Shown: positions 17,921-26,624, numbered from the stretch's first letter. The stretch: DNA of 64,000 bases from an uncultured Bacteroides sp. (GCA_945833835.1 CAMAFR010000001.1:1-64000), one strand, 5' to 3'. Translations and numbers: made by a program. Notes: generated by a model from the sequence alone, not told the origin.

Positions 17921-18742
17921 ATGGCTGGATATTTGTCGGGTGATGCACGTAAAGTCACCACCCATCGTTTGATAGAAATGAAACAGAAGGGAGAGAAAAT
18001 CTCCATGTTGACCTCGTATGACTACACCACGGCGCAGATTGTGGATGGTGCCGGTGTGGACGTGATTCTGGTGGGCGACTCGGCCTCGAACGTGATGGCC
18101 GGCAACGTCACCACCCTGCCCATCACGCTCGATCAGATGATTTACCACGGAAAGTCGGTCGTGCGTGGCGTACGCCGTGCCCTGGTCGTGGTGGACATGC
18201 CGTTCGGTACCTACCAGGCCGAGCCCTACGAAGGCGTGAAGAACGCTGTGCGCATGATGAAGGAGACCCATGCCGATGCCCTCAAGCTCGAAGGCGGTGA
18301 GGAGGTGATTGACACCATCCGCAAGATTATCGGTGCCGGCGTGCCCGTCATGGGACATCTGGGCCTGATGCCGCAGTCCATCAACAAATACGGCACCTAC
18401 GGCGTGCGTGCCAAGGACGATGAGGAGGCCGAGAAACTGGTGAGCGATGCCCGCCTGCTCCAGGAGGCCGGCTGCTTTGCCATCGTGCTCGAAAAGATTC
18501 CCGCGGCACTGGCCGCACGGGTGGCTGCCGAGCTGGCCATCCCCATCATCGGTATCGGTGCCGGCGGACAGACCGACGGACAGGTGCTCGTAGTGGCCGA
18601 CATGCTGGGCATGACCAAAGGCTTCAGCCCCCGTTTCCTGCGCCGCTATGCCGACCTCCACACCGTGATGACCGATGCCATCGGCCAGTATGTCACCGAT
18701 GTCAAGGCGGGCGATTTCCCCAATGAGACCGAACAATACTGA
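17921..18742 (+). CDS. panB: 3-methyl-2-oxobutanoate hydroxymethyltransferase
   Basis: PanB makes ketopantoate from alpha-ketoisovalerate and methylene-tetrahydrofolate, the first committed step of pantothenate and so CoA synthesis. The 273-residue protein has the family features [30 protein letters not shown] with metal ligands, [20 protein letters not shown] and the catalytic Glu in [10 protein letters not shown]. Length matches the TIM-barrel family. The phosphopantetheinyl transferase at 8464 uses the CoA pathway product, but it is far off and not in the same operon. Confidence 0.96.
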   Translation: MAGYLSGDARKVTTHRLIEMKQKGEKISMLTSYDYTTAQIVDGAGVDVILVGDSASNVMAGNVTTLPITLDQMIYHGKSVVRGVRRALVVVDMPFGTYQAEPYEGVKNAVRMMKETHADALKLEGGEEVIDTIRKIIGAGVPVMGHLGLMPQSINKYGTYGVRAKDDEEAEKLVSDARLLQEAGCFAIVLEKIPAALAARVAAELAIPIIGIGAGGQTDGQVLVVADMLGMTKGFSPRFLRRYADLHTVMTDAIGQYVTDVKAGDFPNETEQY

Positions 18743-18749
18743 CCCGCAC

Positions 18750-19874
18750 ATGCTCTGGAACAGGAACTTCACGCTGCTGGCCGTGGCCAACGGGCTGCTC
18801 CATGCGGCTCTTTATGCGGTGTGCCTGTTACTCTACCGTCGCCTCACCGGGGTGTGGGGCTGTGCGCCGCTCACGGCCGGAGGGCTGTGCGCCCTGTTCG
18901 CTCCCGGTATGTTCGTGCCGGGAGCGTTCGGCAACTATCTGGTGGACCGCTATACCCGTACGCACGTGGCGGCCGGTGCCATGCTGGCAGCCGGTGCCCT
19001 TAACCTCGTCTATCCGTATGCCACCTCGGTTGTTTGGGTGGCAGTGGCCTGCGTGTTGCAGGGAACCGCCTTCGGGGTTGCTCTGATGGCCACCGGGGCC
19101 ACTTTGGCCATTGATGTCACGCCCAGCAACCTCCGCACTCCGGCCAACCGTGCCACGGCCTGGTCGGCCATCGTCGGGCTCTTGGGCGGGCTCACCCTGG
19201 CACTGGCTGTCTCGGGGCGTTTCCCCTTCCGGCTGGAGATGGCCGCTGCTGCGGCTCTCTGTGGGGTGGCCGCCCTGTTGGTGCTGCTGGTACAGGTCTG
19301 TTTCCGTGCCCCGCTGGGAGTGCCCCTGTGTTCCACCGACCGCTTCCTGCTGCCGCGCACGCTGGTGCCCGGTGTCAACCTCATGGCCGTCCCCATGATT
19401 TGGGCCTTGGCCTTCGTTGCGGTTCCCGATGTTTTTTTATACCTTTGTGCGGCAGGCGGCTTGCTGTCCTGCCTACTGTTGCGCCAGGCGGTGCCCTGTT
19501 TCCGTTCGGGACGATTGCCGGTGGTGGCCGGCCAGGTGTTGTCCGCCGCCGGGTTGCTGTCGCTCCTGCTCGGTGCCGGTGCCTCGGTGGCCGCCTGTGC
19601 CGGTGCGGCCTGCATCGGGCTGGGAGGCGGCCTTTCTACGGGCCGTTTCGTGCAGATAATGGTACGGCTGCCCCGCCACTGCGAGCGTGCCTCGGGCTTC
19701 CACACCTGGCAGTTGCTGTGGCAGTCGGGCTTTGCCGCCGGCCTGGTGGCCGGAACGGGCGGACCGGTGGCTCCCTTAGTGCTGGCCTTTCTGGTGGCTG
19801 TGGGTGCCCTCATGGTGTACCTGCTCTATGTGCACGACTATTACGAACGCCAGCTGCAAGAAGAGAATTTGTAA
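18750..19874 (+). CDS. MFS transporter
   Basis: A membrane protein of about 374 residues with roughly 12 hydrophobic helices, typical of compact Bacteroidota major facilitator proteins. It opens MLWNRNFTLLAVANGLLHAAL and carries the loop-2 motif remnant FGNYLVDRYTRTHV. I prefer the ATG at 18750, 8 bases after the panB stop, since homologues begin close to WNxNFTLL. An ATG at 18723 inside panB would add 9 residues and is also possible. No substrate can be assigned. Confidence 0.82.
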   Translation: MLWNRNFTLLAVANGLLHAALYAVCLLLYRRLTGVWGCAPLTAGGLCALFAPGMFVPGAFGNYLVDRYTRTHVAAGAMLAAGALNLVYPYATSVVWVAVACVLQGTAFGVALMATGATLAIDVTPSNLRTPANRATAWSAIVGLLGGLTLALAVSGRFPFRLEMAAAAALCGVAALLVLLVQVCFRAPLGVPLCSTDRFLLPRTLVPGVNLMAVPMIWALAFVAVPDVFLYLCAAGGLLSCLLLRQAVPCFRSGRLPVVAGQVLSAAGLLSLLLGAGASVAACAGAACIGLGGGLSTGRFVQIMVRLPRHCERASGFHTWQLLWQSGFAAGLVAGTGGPVAPLVLAFLVAVGALMVYLLYVHDYYERQLQEENL

Positions 19875-19898
19875 ACCAACGATAAAAAATACCTATAT

Positions 19899-21587
19899 AT
19901 GGCAGACGACAAGAAAATCATCTTTTCAATGGTAGGAGTGAGCAAGTCCTTCCAGAACAACAAGCAAGTGTTGAAAGACATTTACCTCTCTTTCTTCTAT
20001 GGGGCGAAGATCGGCATCATCGGTCTGAACGGGTCGGGTAAGTCCACGCTGATGAAAATCATCGCCGGCATCGAGAAGAACTATCAGGGCGAAGTGGTCT
20101 TCTCGCCCGGCTATACGGTGGGCTACCTGCCGCAGGAACCCCAGCTCGACCCGGCGAAGACCGTCCGCGAAGTCGTGATGGAGGGTGTGCAGCCCGTGGT
20201 AGACGCACTGGCCGAATACGAGGAAATCAATCAGAAGTTCGGCCTCCCCGAATATTATGAGGACCCTGACAAGATGGATGCCCTGTTCACCCGCCAGGCC
20301 GAGTTGCAGGACATCATCGACGCTACCGATGCCTGGAACCTCGACTCCAAGCTGGAGCGCGCCATGGACGCACTGCGCTGCCCTGCCGATGACCAGCCGG
20401 TGAAGTACCTCTCCGGAGGCGAGCGCCGCCGTGTGGCCCTGTGCCGCCTGCTGTTGCAGAAGCCCGACATCCTGCTGCTCGACGAGCCCACCAACCACCT
20501 GGATGCCGAGAGCATCGACTGGCTGGAGCAGCACCTGCAGCAATACGAGGGCACGGTCATCGCCGTGACGCACGACCGTTACTTCCTGGATCACGTGGCC
20601 GGCTGGATACTGGAGCTGGATCGCGGAGAGGGCATCCCCTGGAAAGGAAACTATTCCAGCTGGCTGGAGCAGAAGACCCGGCGCATGGAGATGGAGGAGA
20701 AGACCGCCAGCAAACGCCGCAAGACATTGCAGCGCGAGCTGGAGTGGGTGCGCATGGCTCCCAAAGCCCGTCAGGCCAAGGGAAAGGCCCGACTCAACTC
20801 CTACGACCGCCTGCTGGGCGAGGACGTGAAGGAGAAGGAAGAGAAGCTCGAAATCTTTATCCCCAACGGCCCGCGTTTGGGCAACAAGGTCATCGAGGCC
20901 AAGCACGTGGCCAAGGCCTATGGCGACAAGCTGCTCTTCGGCGACCTCAATTTCATGCTGCCGCCTAACGGCATTGTGGGTGTCATCGGTCCCAACGGTG
21001 CCGGCAAGACCACCCTCTTCCGCCTTATCATGGGGCTGGAGCAGGCCGACAAGGGCGCGTTTGAGGTGGGCGAGACCGTCAAGGTGGCCTACGTGGACCA
21101 GCAGCACAAGGACATCGACCCGACCAAGACCGTCTTCCAGGTCATCAGCGGCGGCAACGACCTGCTGCGCATGGGAGGCCGCGACGTGAACGCCCGCGCC
21201 TACCTGAGCCGTTTCAACTTCTCGGGTGCCGACCAGGAGAAACTCTGCGGCATGCTTTCGGGTGGCGAGCGCAACCGTCTGCACCTGGCCATGGCCCTGA
21301 AAGAGGAGGGCAATGTGCTCCTGCTGGACGAGCCGACCAACGACATCGATGTCAACACGCTGCGTGCGCTCGAAGAGGGTCTGGAGGATTTTGCCGGCTG
21401 TGCGGTGGTCATCAGCCACGACCGCTGGTTCCTGGACCGTATCTGCACGCACATTCTGGCCTTCGAGGGAAACAGCGAGGTGTTCTACTTTGAAGGCTCC
21501 TACACGGAGTACGAGGAGAACAAGCAGAAGCGGCTGGGCAATACCGAGCCCAAGCGCGTGCGCTACCGCAAGCTGATGGAGGAATAA
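19899..21587 (+). CDS. ettA: ABC-F ATPase EttA (energy-dependent translational throttle)
   Basis: EttA binds the ribosomal E site and gates entry into elongation according to the ATP/ADP ratio. The 562-residue protein has two ABC modules without membrane parts: Walker A GLNGSGKST and GPNGAGKTT, signatures LSGGERRRVAL and LSGGERNRLHLA, and Walker B LLLDEPTNHLD and LLLDEPTNDID. The linker contains the P-site tRNA interaction motif region (ARLNSYDRLLGEDVKEKEE), and no C-terminal extension is present. This is the EttA pattern rather than Uup or antibiotic-resistance ABC-F types. Length equals that of the family. Confidence 0.95.
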   Translation: MADDKKIIFSMVGVSKSFQNNKQVLKDIYLSFFYGAKIGIIGLNGSGKSTLMKIIAGIEKNYQGEVVFSPGYTVGYLPQEPQLDPAKTVREVVMEGVQPVVDALAEYEEINQKFGLPEYYEDPDKMDALFTRQAELQDIIDATDAWNLDSKLERAMDALRCPADDQPVKYLSGGERRRVALCRLLLQKPDILLLDEPTNHLDAESIDWLEQHLQQYEGTVIAVTHDRYFLDHVAGWILELDRGEGIPWKGNYSSWLEQKTRRMEMEEKTASKRRKTLQRELEWVRMAPKARQAKGKARLNSYDRLLGEDVKEKEEKLEIFIPNGPRLGNKVIEAKHVAKAYGDKLLFGDLNFMLPPNGIVGVIGPNGAGKTTLFRLIMGLEQADKGAFEVGETVKVAYVDQQHKDIDPTKTVFQVISGGNDLLRMGGRDVNARAYLSRFNFSGADQEKLCGMLSGGERNRLHLAMALKEEGNVLLLDEPTNDIDVNTLRALEEGLEDFAGCAVVISHDRWFLDRICTHILAFEGNSEVFYFEGSYTEYEENKQKRLGNTEPKRVRYRKLMEE

Positions 21588-21626
21588 TCTTTCAGACAAT
21601 CATGCCCGTACTTCCTGACGGTCTGT

Positions 21627-21718
21627 GGACGTACGTTCAAAGGGTCTCTGGACGTACGTCCATAGGTGCTTAGGACGTACGTGCATAGCACCTTAGGACG
21701 TACGTCCACAGCGGGTAT
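21627..21718. repeat. Four 23-bp tandem units with GGACGTACGTCC cores
   Basis: Units start at 21627, 21650, 21673 and 21696, exactly 23 bases apart. Each opens with GGACGTACGT, which with the next two bases is a 12-base palindrome (perfect in units 2 and 4). The remaining 10-11 bases vary. A more decayed unit may precede at 21604. After the array, 21735-21783 holds further palindromes (ACCGT/ACGGT, AAAACCGT/ACGGTTTT, CGGTACCG). The array lies in the space between the convergent ettA and nitroreductase genes. Confidence 0.85.
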
Positions 21719-21794
21719 GAATGACGGTGAACGAAAACCGTGTGTACGGTCTGCTGAACGAACGGTTTTGGAACGGTACCGGGTGAGTGCCCCC

Positions 21795-22304
21795 TTATAA
21801 CACGGTCACGATCTCATCGGTGGGTTTGCGGCTGGTCCGCTGGGTGGGGGATTCGTTGATATGGCCGATAGGGAGAATGACGACAGGATACGTGTCCGAA
21901 GCCAGTGGGAAGTGTTGTCGGAACAGGTCGGGGTCGAAGTTGCACACCCAGCAGCTCCCTAAACCGAGGTCGGTGGCTGCGAGACAGATGTGCTCGGCTG
22001 CGATGGCGGCATCAATGTCCGCATGGCTCTTGCAGTCTGACTTGCGGACCCAAGCGGTCGCTTTATCGGCACACACCACTATATATAAAGGTGCCTGCTT
22101 GAACCATTCCCTGGAATAGCAGGCATGAAGTTTTTCGCGCTGTTCCGCGCTTCTGATGATGAGAAAACGCCAAGGCTGGAAATTGACTGCCGAAGGGGCG
22201 GTGCGGGCGGCTTCTATCAAGTAATGGAGGTCTTGGTCACTGATGGGTTCAGCCGTATAGCTTCGGGCCGAAAAACGCTGTTGGGCAAGTTCAAGGAATT
22301 TCAT
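21795..22304 (-). CDS. Nitroreductase-family protein
   Basis: A 169-residue flavoenzyme of the FMN-dependent nitroreductase fold. It starts MKFLELAQQRFSARSYTAEPIS, where the RFSxRxY stretch binds FMN, and continues with ARTAPSAVNFQPWRFLII and the late GLGSCWVCNFDPD segment. I start at 22304, since the longer frame adds 27 residues that have no counterpart in the family and overlap the -7 box at 22334-22341. These proteins reduce quinones, nitro compounds or flavins with NAD(P)H; the natural substrate is unknown. Confidence 0.9.
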   Translation of the reverse strand: MKFLELAQQRFSARSYTAEPISDQDLHYLIEAARTAPSAVNFQPWRFLIIRSAEQREKLHACYSREWFKQAPLYIVVCADKATAWVRKSDCKSHADIDAAIAAEHICLAATDLGLGSCWVCNFDPDLFRQHFPLASDTYPVVILPIGHINESPTQRTSRKPTDEIVTVL

Positions 22305-22333
22305 CTGTGGTGGTTTTTGGGTTTTCGATGATG

Positions 22334-22341
22334 CAAAGATA
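22334..22341 (-). promoter_or_regulatory. -7 box (TATCTTTG) for the nitroreductase gene
   Basis: TATCTTTG on the minus strand fits TAnnTTTG and lies 30 bases upstream of the ATG at 22304. Confidence 0.5.
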
Positions 22342-22428
22342 CGTCTTTTTATTGAATCAGCATGATATTTGGCTGGCGGATACATCGTGAGGCAGAGTTA
22401 GTATTTCACATTCTATAGGTGCATATTA

Positions 22429-22629
22429 TCACGGACTGTCAGTTCGTAGAAACCAAGGAGGTAAATCGAGTGGTCCTGTCATTCTCAGGTTTTCTCCCAG
22501 CCAATTGATACGGGTAGTCCCCCACTCATGACAGTCATAGAATATATGCCAACTTTTTCCAACAGATGAGTTTCCTAGGCTATTTAGATGGTCCTTCGGG
22601 TCAGCGGGCGAAAGCCACAGGCAGCTCAT
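22429..22629 (-). CDS. Unrecognised 66-codon open frame after umuC
   Basis: I do not recognise this protein. It would begin inside the last 29 bases of umuC in another frame. The central part, WHIFYDCHEWGTTRINWLG, looks like ordinary protein rather than frame noise, being rich in aromatic residues and free of the Arg/Pro/Ala runs of shadow frames here. The DNA of 22390-22590 is visibly poorer in G and C than its neighbours. It may be a small gene, the remnant of a longer gene, or chance. Confidence 0.3.
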   Translation of the reverse strand: MSCLWLSPADPKDHLNSLGNSSVGKSWHIFYDCHEWGTTRINWLGENLRMTGPLDLPPWFLRTDSP

Positions 22630-23881
22630 TCACGTCGGTCGTGTAGTGGGGAGAACGGCGGTCGCATCGGGCTCCGGTGTCGGAGGAGAAACCTCGGACG
22701 GCTACGTGTACCTTGTCCGGTCCGTTCCGGCGGTTGATATGATCCACCGCACGTTGCAGGGCCGTTTGTTTCTGACGGTCTACCACATCGAACAAATCCT
22801 GCTGTACGGCATTCTGGGGGCAGATGTTCCACAACACGACTCCCGCTTTCTTGTAGGCATAGCGGGCGGATGTACGGAAACCGGCCCGGAGCATCCGCAG
22901 GACATGGCCGACGATTTCGGCGGTGGCATTGGTGGCCACCGGGAGCACGGTGCTTTGATGGATGACGTGTCCCGGCTGTTCGGTGCGGAACCGGCTGGTA
23001 TAGGCGAAGACCGTGATGCCGCTACAGCAGGAAGCCTGTCCGCGCAGTTTGTCGGCACAGCGTGTCGCAAACCGTGCCGTGTATTCTTCCAGCAGGTGCA
23101 GGTCGGTGACGCCTTCGTCGGCAAAGCTGCGGCTGGTGCAGATACTCTTTTTCTCGGGAGAGTCGTCGGGACTGATGCAGCTGATGCCGTTCAGCTCCTT
23201 CCAGGTGCGTACCACATTGACGTTGAAATGCCGGCTAACCCATGCCTCGTCTTTGTCCGCCAGGTCGGCGGCCAGGCGGATGTCGTGCCCGGCCAGTGTT
23301 TCGGCCAGGTGGCGGCCGATGCCCCACACATCGCCCACGTCAAAAGAGCTCAGGGCCTTCCGGCGTTTGTCGTCGGTGTCCATCAGGCAGCATCCCCGGT
23401 AGCCGGCATAGCGTTTGGCGTACTTGCTGGCCACTTTGGCCAAGGTGCGGGTGGGGGCGATGCCTACCGAGATGGGGATGCCGACAGAACGCCGGACATC
23501 GGCCGCCATCCGTTCGCCGTACGCCTTGAGGAAGGCGGCGTCTCCCATGTCCGAAAAGTCCAGAAAGGCTTCGTCGATGGAGTAAGGTTCTAATTGGGGA
23601 GTATAGCGGGAAAGGAGGGACATGACGCGCCCCGACAGGGAGCCGTAGAGGGTGTAGTTGCTGCTGAACACCGTGACATGATGGGTTTCCAGCAGGTGGC
23701 GCACTTGGTAATAGGGAGTCCCCATCTTCAGGCCCAGCCGTTTGCTCTCCTCGCTGCGGGCGATGATGCAGCCGTCGTTGTTGCTCAGCACCACGACCGG
23801 AGCCTCGCGCAGGTCGGGGCGGAACACCCGTTCGCACGAGCAATAGAAGTTGTTGCAGTCGGCCAGTCCGTACAATTGCAT
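22601..23881 (-). CDS. umuC: Y-family DNA polymerase, UmuC (polymerase V catalytic subunit)
   Basis: UmuC copies damaged templates. The 426-residue protein shows the Y-family palm motifs: LADCNNFYCSCERVF (metal Asp8), VVVLSNNDGCIIARS, and YSIDEAFLDFS with the acidic pair near residue 103. Helix-hairpin-helix DVWGIGRHLAETLAGHDI and the little-finger region follow, and length matches E. coli UmuC. The C terminus (SSDTGARCDRRSPHYTTDVNELPVAFAR) fits the UmuC C-terminal pattern where the beta clamp interaction is expected. It follows umuD after 4 bases, forming a umuDC operon. Confidence 0.95.
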   Translation of the reverse strand: MQLYGLADCNNFYCSCERVFRPDLREAPVVVLSNNDGCIIARSEESKRLGLKMGTPYYQVRHLLETHHVTVFSSNYTLYGSLSGRVMSLLSRYTPQLEPYSIDEAFLDFSDMGDAAFLKAYGERMAADVRRSVGIPISVGIAPTRTLAKVASKYAKRYAGYRGCCLMDTDDKRRKALSSFDVGDVWGIGRHLAETLAGHDIRLAADLADKDEAWVSRHFNVNVVRTWKELNGISCISPDDSPEKKSICTSRSFADEGVTDLHLLEEYTARFATRCADKLRGQASCCSGITVFAYTSRFRTEQPGHVIHQSTVLPVATNATAEIVGHVLRMLRAGFRTSARYAYKKAGVVLWNICPQNAVQQDLFDVVDRQKQTALQRAVDHINRRNGPDKVHVAVRGFSSDTGARCDRRSPHYTTDVNELPVAFAR

Positions 23882-23885
23882 CGGC

Positions 23886-24350
23886 TTACCCCCTTTCGTG
23901 CGGCTTGCGTTTCTTCAGGGGGTGGATGACATGGGTCACGACTCCCCAGATGCGGAAGTCGTCGTAGGCACACACCTCGATGGAAGGGTAGCGGTTGTTC
24001 CACGCCACCAACCGGCCTTTCTCTCCGCCGGGAGCCAGCCGGAACTGCTTGATGGTGAACTCTCCGTTGATGCAGGCAATGACGAAGTCGCCGTCTGAGG
24101 CGGTGGCCGCCTTGTCCACGATGGCCAGGTCGCCGTCAAGAATGCCTGCGTCGGTCATGGAGTCGCCCGCAATGCGGACGTAGAAGGTGGCTTCCTTGTG
24201 GCGTATCAGCAGGTCGTTGAGGTCGAGGTCGGCCGCAAAATAGTCGGAGGCAGGGGATGGAAATCCTGCCTGTACGCTTTCGTCAGAGAGCGGAAGGGGC
24301 AACGGTTGTCCGGCAGTGGCGCGGTGGAAGGTCAGGCGTAGTTCATCCAT
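23886..24350 (-). CDS. umuD: UmuD-like self-cleaving subunit of polymerase V
   Basis: UmuD is cut by RecA-assisted self-cleavage to UmuD', which then joins UmuC. The 154-residue protein keeps the Ala28-Gly29 cleavage site in VQAGFPSPA, the nucleophile Ser64 in GDSM and the general base Lys101 in GEFTIKQF, the S24 peptidase dyad. There is no helix-turn-helix, which rules out LexA. No recognisable LexA box was seen upstream, and the regulator of the operon cannot be inferred from sequence. Confidence 0.94.
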   Translation of the reverse strand: MDELRLTFHRATAGQPLPLPLSDESVQAGFPSPASDYFAADLDLNDLLIRHKEATFYVRIAGDSMTDAGILDGDLAIVDKAATASDGDFVIACINGEFTIKQFRLAPGGEKGRLVAWNNRYPSIEVCAYDDFRIWGVVTHVIHPLKKRKPHERG

Positions 24351-24383
24351 GACGGTCTGTGCGAGAGGGGGATAGAATAGGGA

Positions 24384-24782
24384 TTATTCGGCTTTACGGA
24401 ATTGGAAGCCGTTGACTTCCTTCACGGTCAGCCTGCCACCTTTCTGGTAGTTGCGGCGCACCTTGTCTATCTCTTTTTGCAGGCGTTGTTTCTTCTTGTT
24501 GAAGAACACAAAGCAGGTGCGGTGCTGCAGTTGCTGCGTGCCCTCCAGATGTTCTTTCAGCTGGCGGCTGTATTGGGCGCGTCCGTTCAGCATCCCTTTG
24601 GAGTTGAGCGAGGCACTGTCCACCCGCTGTATGTCAGTGAAGAAGACCAGTGAGTCGCTGAACGAGGCGGCGGCACCGGCGATGTAGACACCATAGTCGG
24701 TCTTGTCTTTTTTCTTGCGGGCAAAGGCGGGGGTGATCATTGCGGCTGCCAGCAGCAGGCAGATCCATTTGGTCTTAAGCAT
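24384..24782 (-). CDS. Small exported protein of unknown function
   Basis: I do not recognise a named family. The 132-residue protein has a clear signal peptide (MLKTKWICLLLAAAMITPAFA) followed by a very basic stretch, KKKDK. The rest is a soluble domain with alternating Lys/Arg-rich helices, including FFNKKKQRLQKEIDKVRRNYQKGG. I start at 24782 because the in-frame extension to 24884 overlaps the rpoD terminator. It lies between umuD and rpoD on the same strand. The form suggests a periplasmic protein, perhaps limited to Bacteroidales. Confidence 0.7.
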   Translation of the reverse strand: MLKTKWICLLLAAAMITPAFARKKKDKTDYGVYIAGAAASFSDSLVFFTDIQRVDSASLNSKGMLNGRAQYSRQLKEHLEGTQQLQHRTCFVFFNKKKQRLQKEIDKVRRNYQKGGRLTVKEVNGFQFRKAE

Positions 24783-24840
24783 AGGGTTCTGAAAAAAAGG
24801 TTCGTATTCAAAATAAGTTGTCTGTCTTTCGGGGGGGGAG

Positions 24841-24891
24841 AAAAAACGAAGAATGAAGAGTGACGGGGGGAGGGGTGTCTTCATTCTTCGT
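24841..24891 (-). terminator. Rho-independent terminator of rpoD
   Basis: A perfect 14-bp stem (ACGAAGAATGAAGA at 24846-24859 with 24878-24891) is followed on the minus strand by a T run. It lies 38 bases after the sigma-factor stop codon. Confidence 0.88.
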
Positions 24892-24928
24892 CCGTCGGTA
24901 TCTCCCCGCTTGGGGTGTCCTGGGGGGA

Positions 24929-25789
24929 TTAACCCAAATAAGATTTCAGCAGTTTGCTGCGGGAGTTCTGGCGCAGGCGTCGGATGGCCTTTTCCTTGAT
25001 TTGGCGTACGCGCTCGCGGGTCAGTCCGAACTTGTCACCGATTTCTTCCAAGGTCATTTCCTGGCAGTTGATGCCGAAGAACATCTGGATGATGTCTTTT
25101 TCGCGTTCTGTCAGGGTAGACAGGGCCCGGTCTATTTCCCTCGACAGGGATTCGTTGACCAGCGAGCGGTCTGCCATGGGAGAGTCGTCGTTGACCAGCA
25201 CGTCGAGCAGGCTGTTGTCTTCTCCTTCTACGAAAGGTGCGTCGACCGAGATGTGTCGGCCCGACACCTTCAGGGTGTCCGAAATCTTGTCGACCGGTAT
25301 TTCCAGCTCGTCGGCCAGTTCTTCGGGAGAGGGACGCCGTTCGTTTTCCTGTTCAAATTTGGAGAATGCCTTGCTGATTTTATTCAGTGAGCCTACCTGG
25401 TTGAGCGGCAGGCGCACGATGCGCGACTGTTCGGCCAGGGCCTGCAGGATGGACTGGCGTATCCACCACACGGCGTAGCTGATGAATTTGAAACCTCGTG
25501 TCTCGTCGAATTTCTCGGCGGCCTTTATCAGACCCAGATTCCCTTCGTTGATCAGGTCCGGCAGGCTGAGGCCCTGGTTCTGGTACTGTTTGGCTACGGA
25601 CACCACGAAACGCAGGTTGGCACGGGTCAGTTTTTCCAATGCGACACGGTCACCCTTGCGGATACGCTGCGCGAGTTCTACTTCTTCTTCTACGGTGATC
25701 AGGTCTTCGCGTCCGATTTCCTGCAGATACTTGTCGAGCGAAGCGCTCTCGCGGTTAGTGATACTTTTGGTAATTTTTAATTGTCTCAT
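24929..25789 (-). CDS. rpoD: Primary RNA polymerase sigma factor (sigma-70/RpoD type)
   Basis: This 286-residue sigma factor has region 1.2 ([16 protein letters not shown]), region 2 ([38 protein letters not shown] and [15 protein letters not shown]), region 3 and region 4 with the -35-reading helix-turn-helix [27 protein letters not shown]. It lacks the acidic region 1.1, as the Bacteroides primary sigma factor does. That factor recognises TTTG-N19-21-TAnnTTTG, the box seen throughout this window. A -7 box lies at 25813-25820 and a strong terminator follows. Confidence 0.95.
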   Translation of the reverse strand: MRQLKITKSITNRESASLDKYLQEIGREDLITVEEEVELAQRIRKGDRVALEKLTRANLRFVVSVAKQYQNQGLSLPDLINEGNLGLIKAAEKFDETRGFKFISYAVWWIRQSILQALAEQSRIVRLPLNQVGSLNKISKAFSKFEQENERRPSPEELADELEIPVDKISDTLKVSGRHISVDAPFVEGEDNSLLDVLVNDDSPMADRSLVNESLSREIDRALSTLTEREKDIIQMFFGINCQEMTLEEIGDKFGLTRERVRQIKEKAIRRLRQNSRSKLLKSYLG

Positions 25790-25812
25790 TATGATATGCC
25801 CAATTTGAGTTG

Positions 25813-25820
25813 CAAAATTA
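25813..25820 (-). promoter_or_regulatory. -7 box (TAATTTTG) for rpoD
   Basis: TAATTTTG on the minus strand matches TAnnTTTG, 24 bases upstream of the sigma-factor ATG. No clear -33 was seen. Confidence 0.5.
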
Positions 25821-25881
25821 GAAAAACTAATTGAGATTCTCCTTATATATTTGCTAAAAAAGTCTAACAGCGGATGCTGTC

Positions 25882-25968
25882 CCTGCCTGCTGCCACCTGC
25901 CGGAGGGCCGGGCGGCGGGGTTTTTCATTTTCTTGCGCCATATTTGGCCATACATGGCGGCAGGCAGG
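25882..25968. repeat. Imperfect inverted repeat between rpoD and the tsaC-like gene
   Basis: CCTGCCTGCTGCC (25882-25894) pairs with GGCGGCAGGCAGG (25956-25968), 13 bp with one G-U type mismatch and a loop of about 60 bases. Smaller palindromes lie in or beside it (ACAGC/GCTGT at 25867-25880; CCAT/ATGG at 25948-25957). It ends 12 bases before the -7 box of the plus-strand gene. Confidence 0.55.
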
Positions 25969-25979
25969 AAAATAATTCG

Positions 25980-25987
25980 TAACTTTG
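25980..25987 (+). promoter_or_regulatory. -7 box (TAACTTTG) for the tsaC-like gene
   Basis: TAACTTTG matches TAnnTTTG, 43 bases upstream of the ATG at 26031. Confidence 0.5.
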
Positions 25988-26030
25988 CCTTTCAAAAAAA
26001 CGCAGATTAAAGATAAACTGTTGGACAATC

Positions 26031-26597
26031 ATGATGAAAGATGAAATAAAGAAAGCATGCGAGGTCATGCGCGCCGGCGGGGTGATTCTGTATCCCACCG
26101 ATACGGTGTGGGGGATAGGCTGCGATGCCACCAACGAAGAGGCGGTGAGGAAGGTGTTCGCCATCAAACAGCGGGCAGACAGTAAGGCAATGCTGGTACT
26201 GGTGGACAATCCGGCCAAGGTGAGCCAATATGTGAAAGAGGTTCCGTCCATTGCCTGGGACCTGATGGAAGTGGCCGACAAACCGCTGACCATTGTCTAC
26301 GACGGGGCACGCTATCTGGCCCCCTCGCTGGTGGCGGCCGACGGCAGCATCGGCATCCGTGTCACGGCCGAGGAGTTCTCGCGCCAGCTGTGTTTCCACT
26401 TCCGCAAGCCGGTGGTGTCCACGTCGGCCAATGTGAGCGGCTGTCCGGCACCGGCGGTGTTCAGCGAAATCAGCGAGGAGATCCTCCAGGCGGTGGATTA
26501 TGTGGTGGACTGGCGCCGGCACGAGAAGGGCCGTCCCGCTCCTTCGTCCATTATCCGATTGGGCGTGAAGGGCGAGGTGCAGATTATCCGTAAATAA
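26031..26597 (+). CDS. L-threonylcarbamoyladenylate synthase (YrdC/TsaC family)
   Basis: The enzyme makes threonylcarbamoyl-AMP from threonine, bicarbonate and ATP for the t6A modification at position 37 of ANN-decoding tRNAs. The 188-residue protein is a single YrdC domain: GGVILYPTDTVWGIGCDATNEEAV (about 17-40) and KQRADSKAMLVLV hold the ATP and threonine sites, and RKPVVSTSANVSG is the late signature. It lacks the C-terminal Sua5 domain, so it is the short TsaC or YciO-like form. Two adjacent ATG codons (26031, 26034) are possible starts. Confidence 0.9.
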   Translation: MMKDEIKKACEVMRAGGVILYPTDTVWGIGCDATNEEAVRKVFAIKQRADSKAMLVLVDNPAKVSQYVKEVPSIAWDLMEVADKPLTIVYDGARYLAPSLVAADGSIGIRVTAEEFSRQLCFHFRKPVVSTSANVSGCPAPAVFSEISEEILQAVDYVVDWRRHEKGRPAPSSIIRLGVKGEVQIIRK

Positions 26598-26624
26598 CAG
26601 AACCAACAAAGACAATACATCGAG

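Noticed and set aside
19926..21599. 557-codon minus-strand open frame opposite ettA
   Set aside because: ettA on the plus strand has all ABC motifs; the reverse frame is a Leu/Val/His-rich shadow.
21627..21718. CRISPR array
   Set aside because: Period of 23 bases leaves no room for spacers of usual length, and no cas gene lies in the window.
22601..24350. umuDC as part of a prophage or integrative element
   Set aside because: No integrase, phage or conjugation gene lies near it, and the flanks (nitroreductase, rpoD) are core genes.
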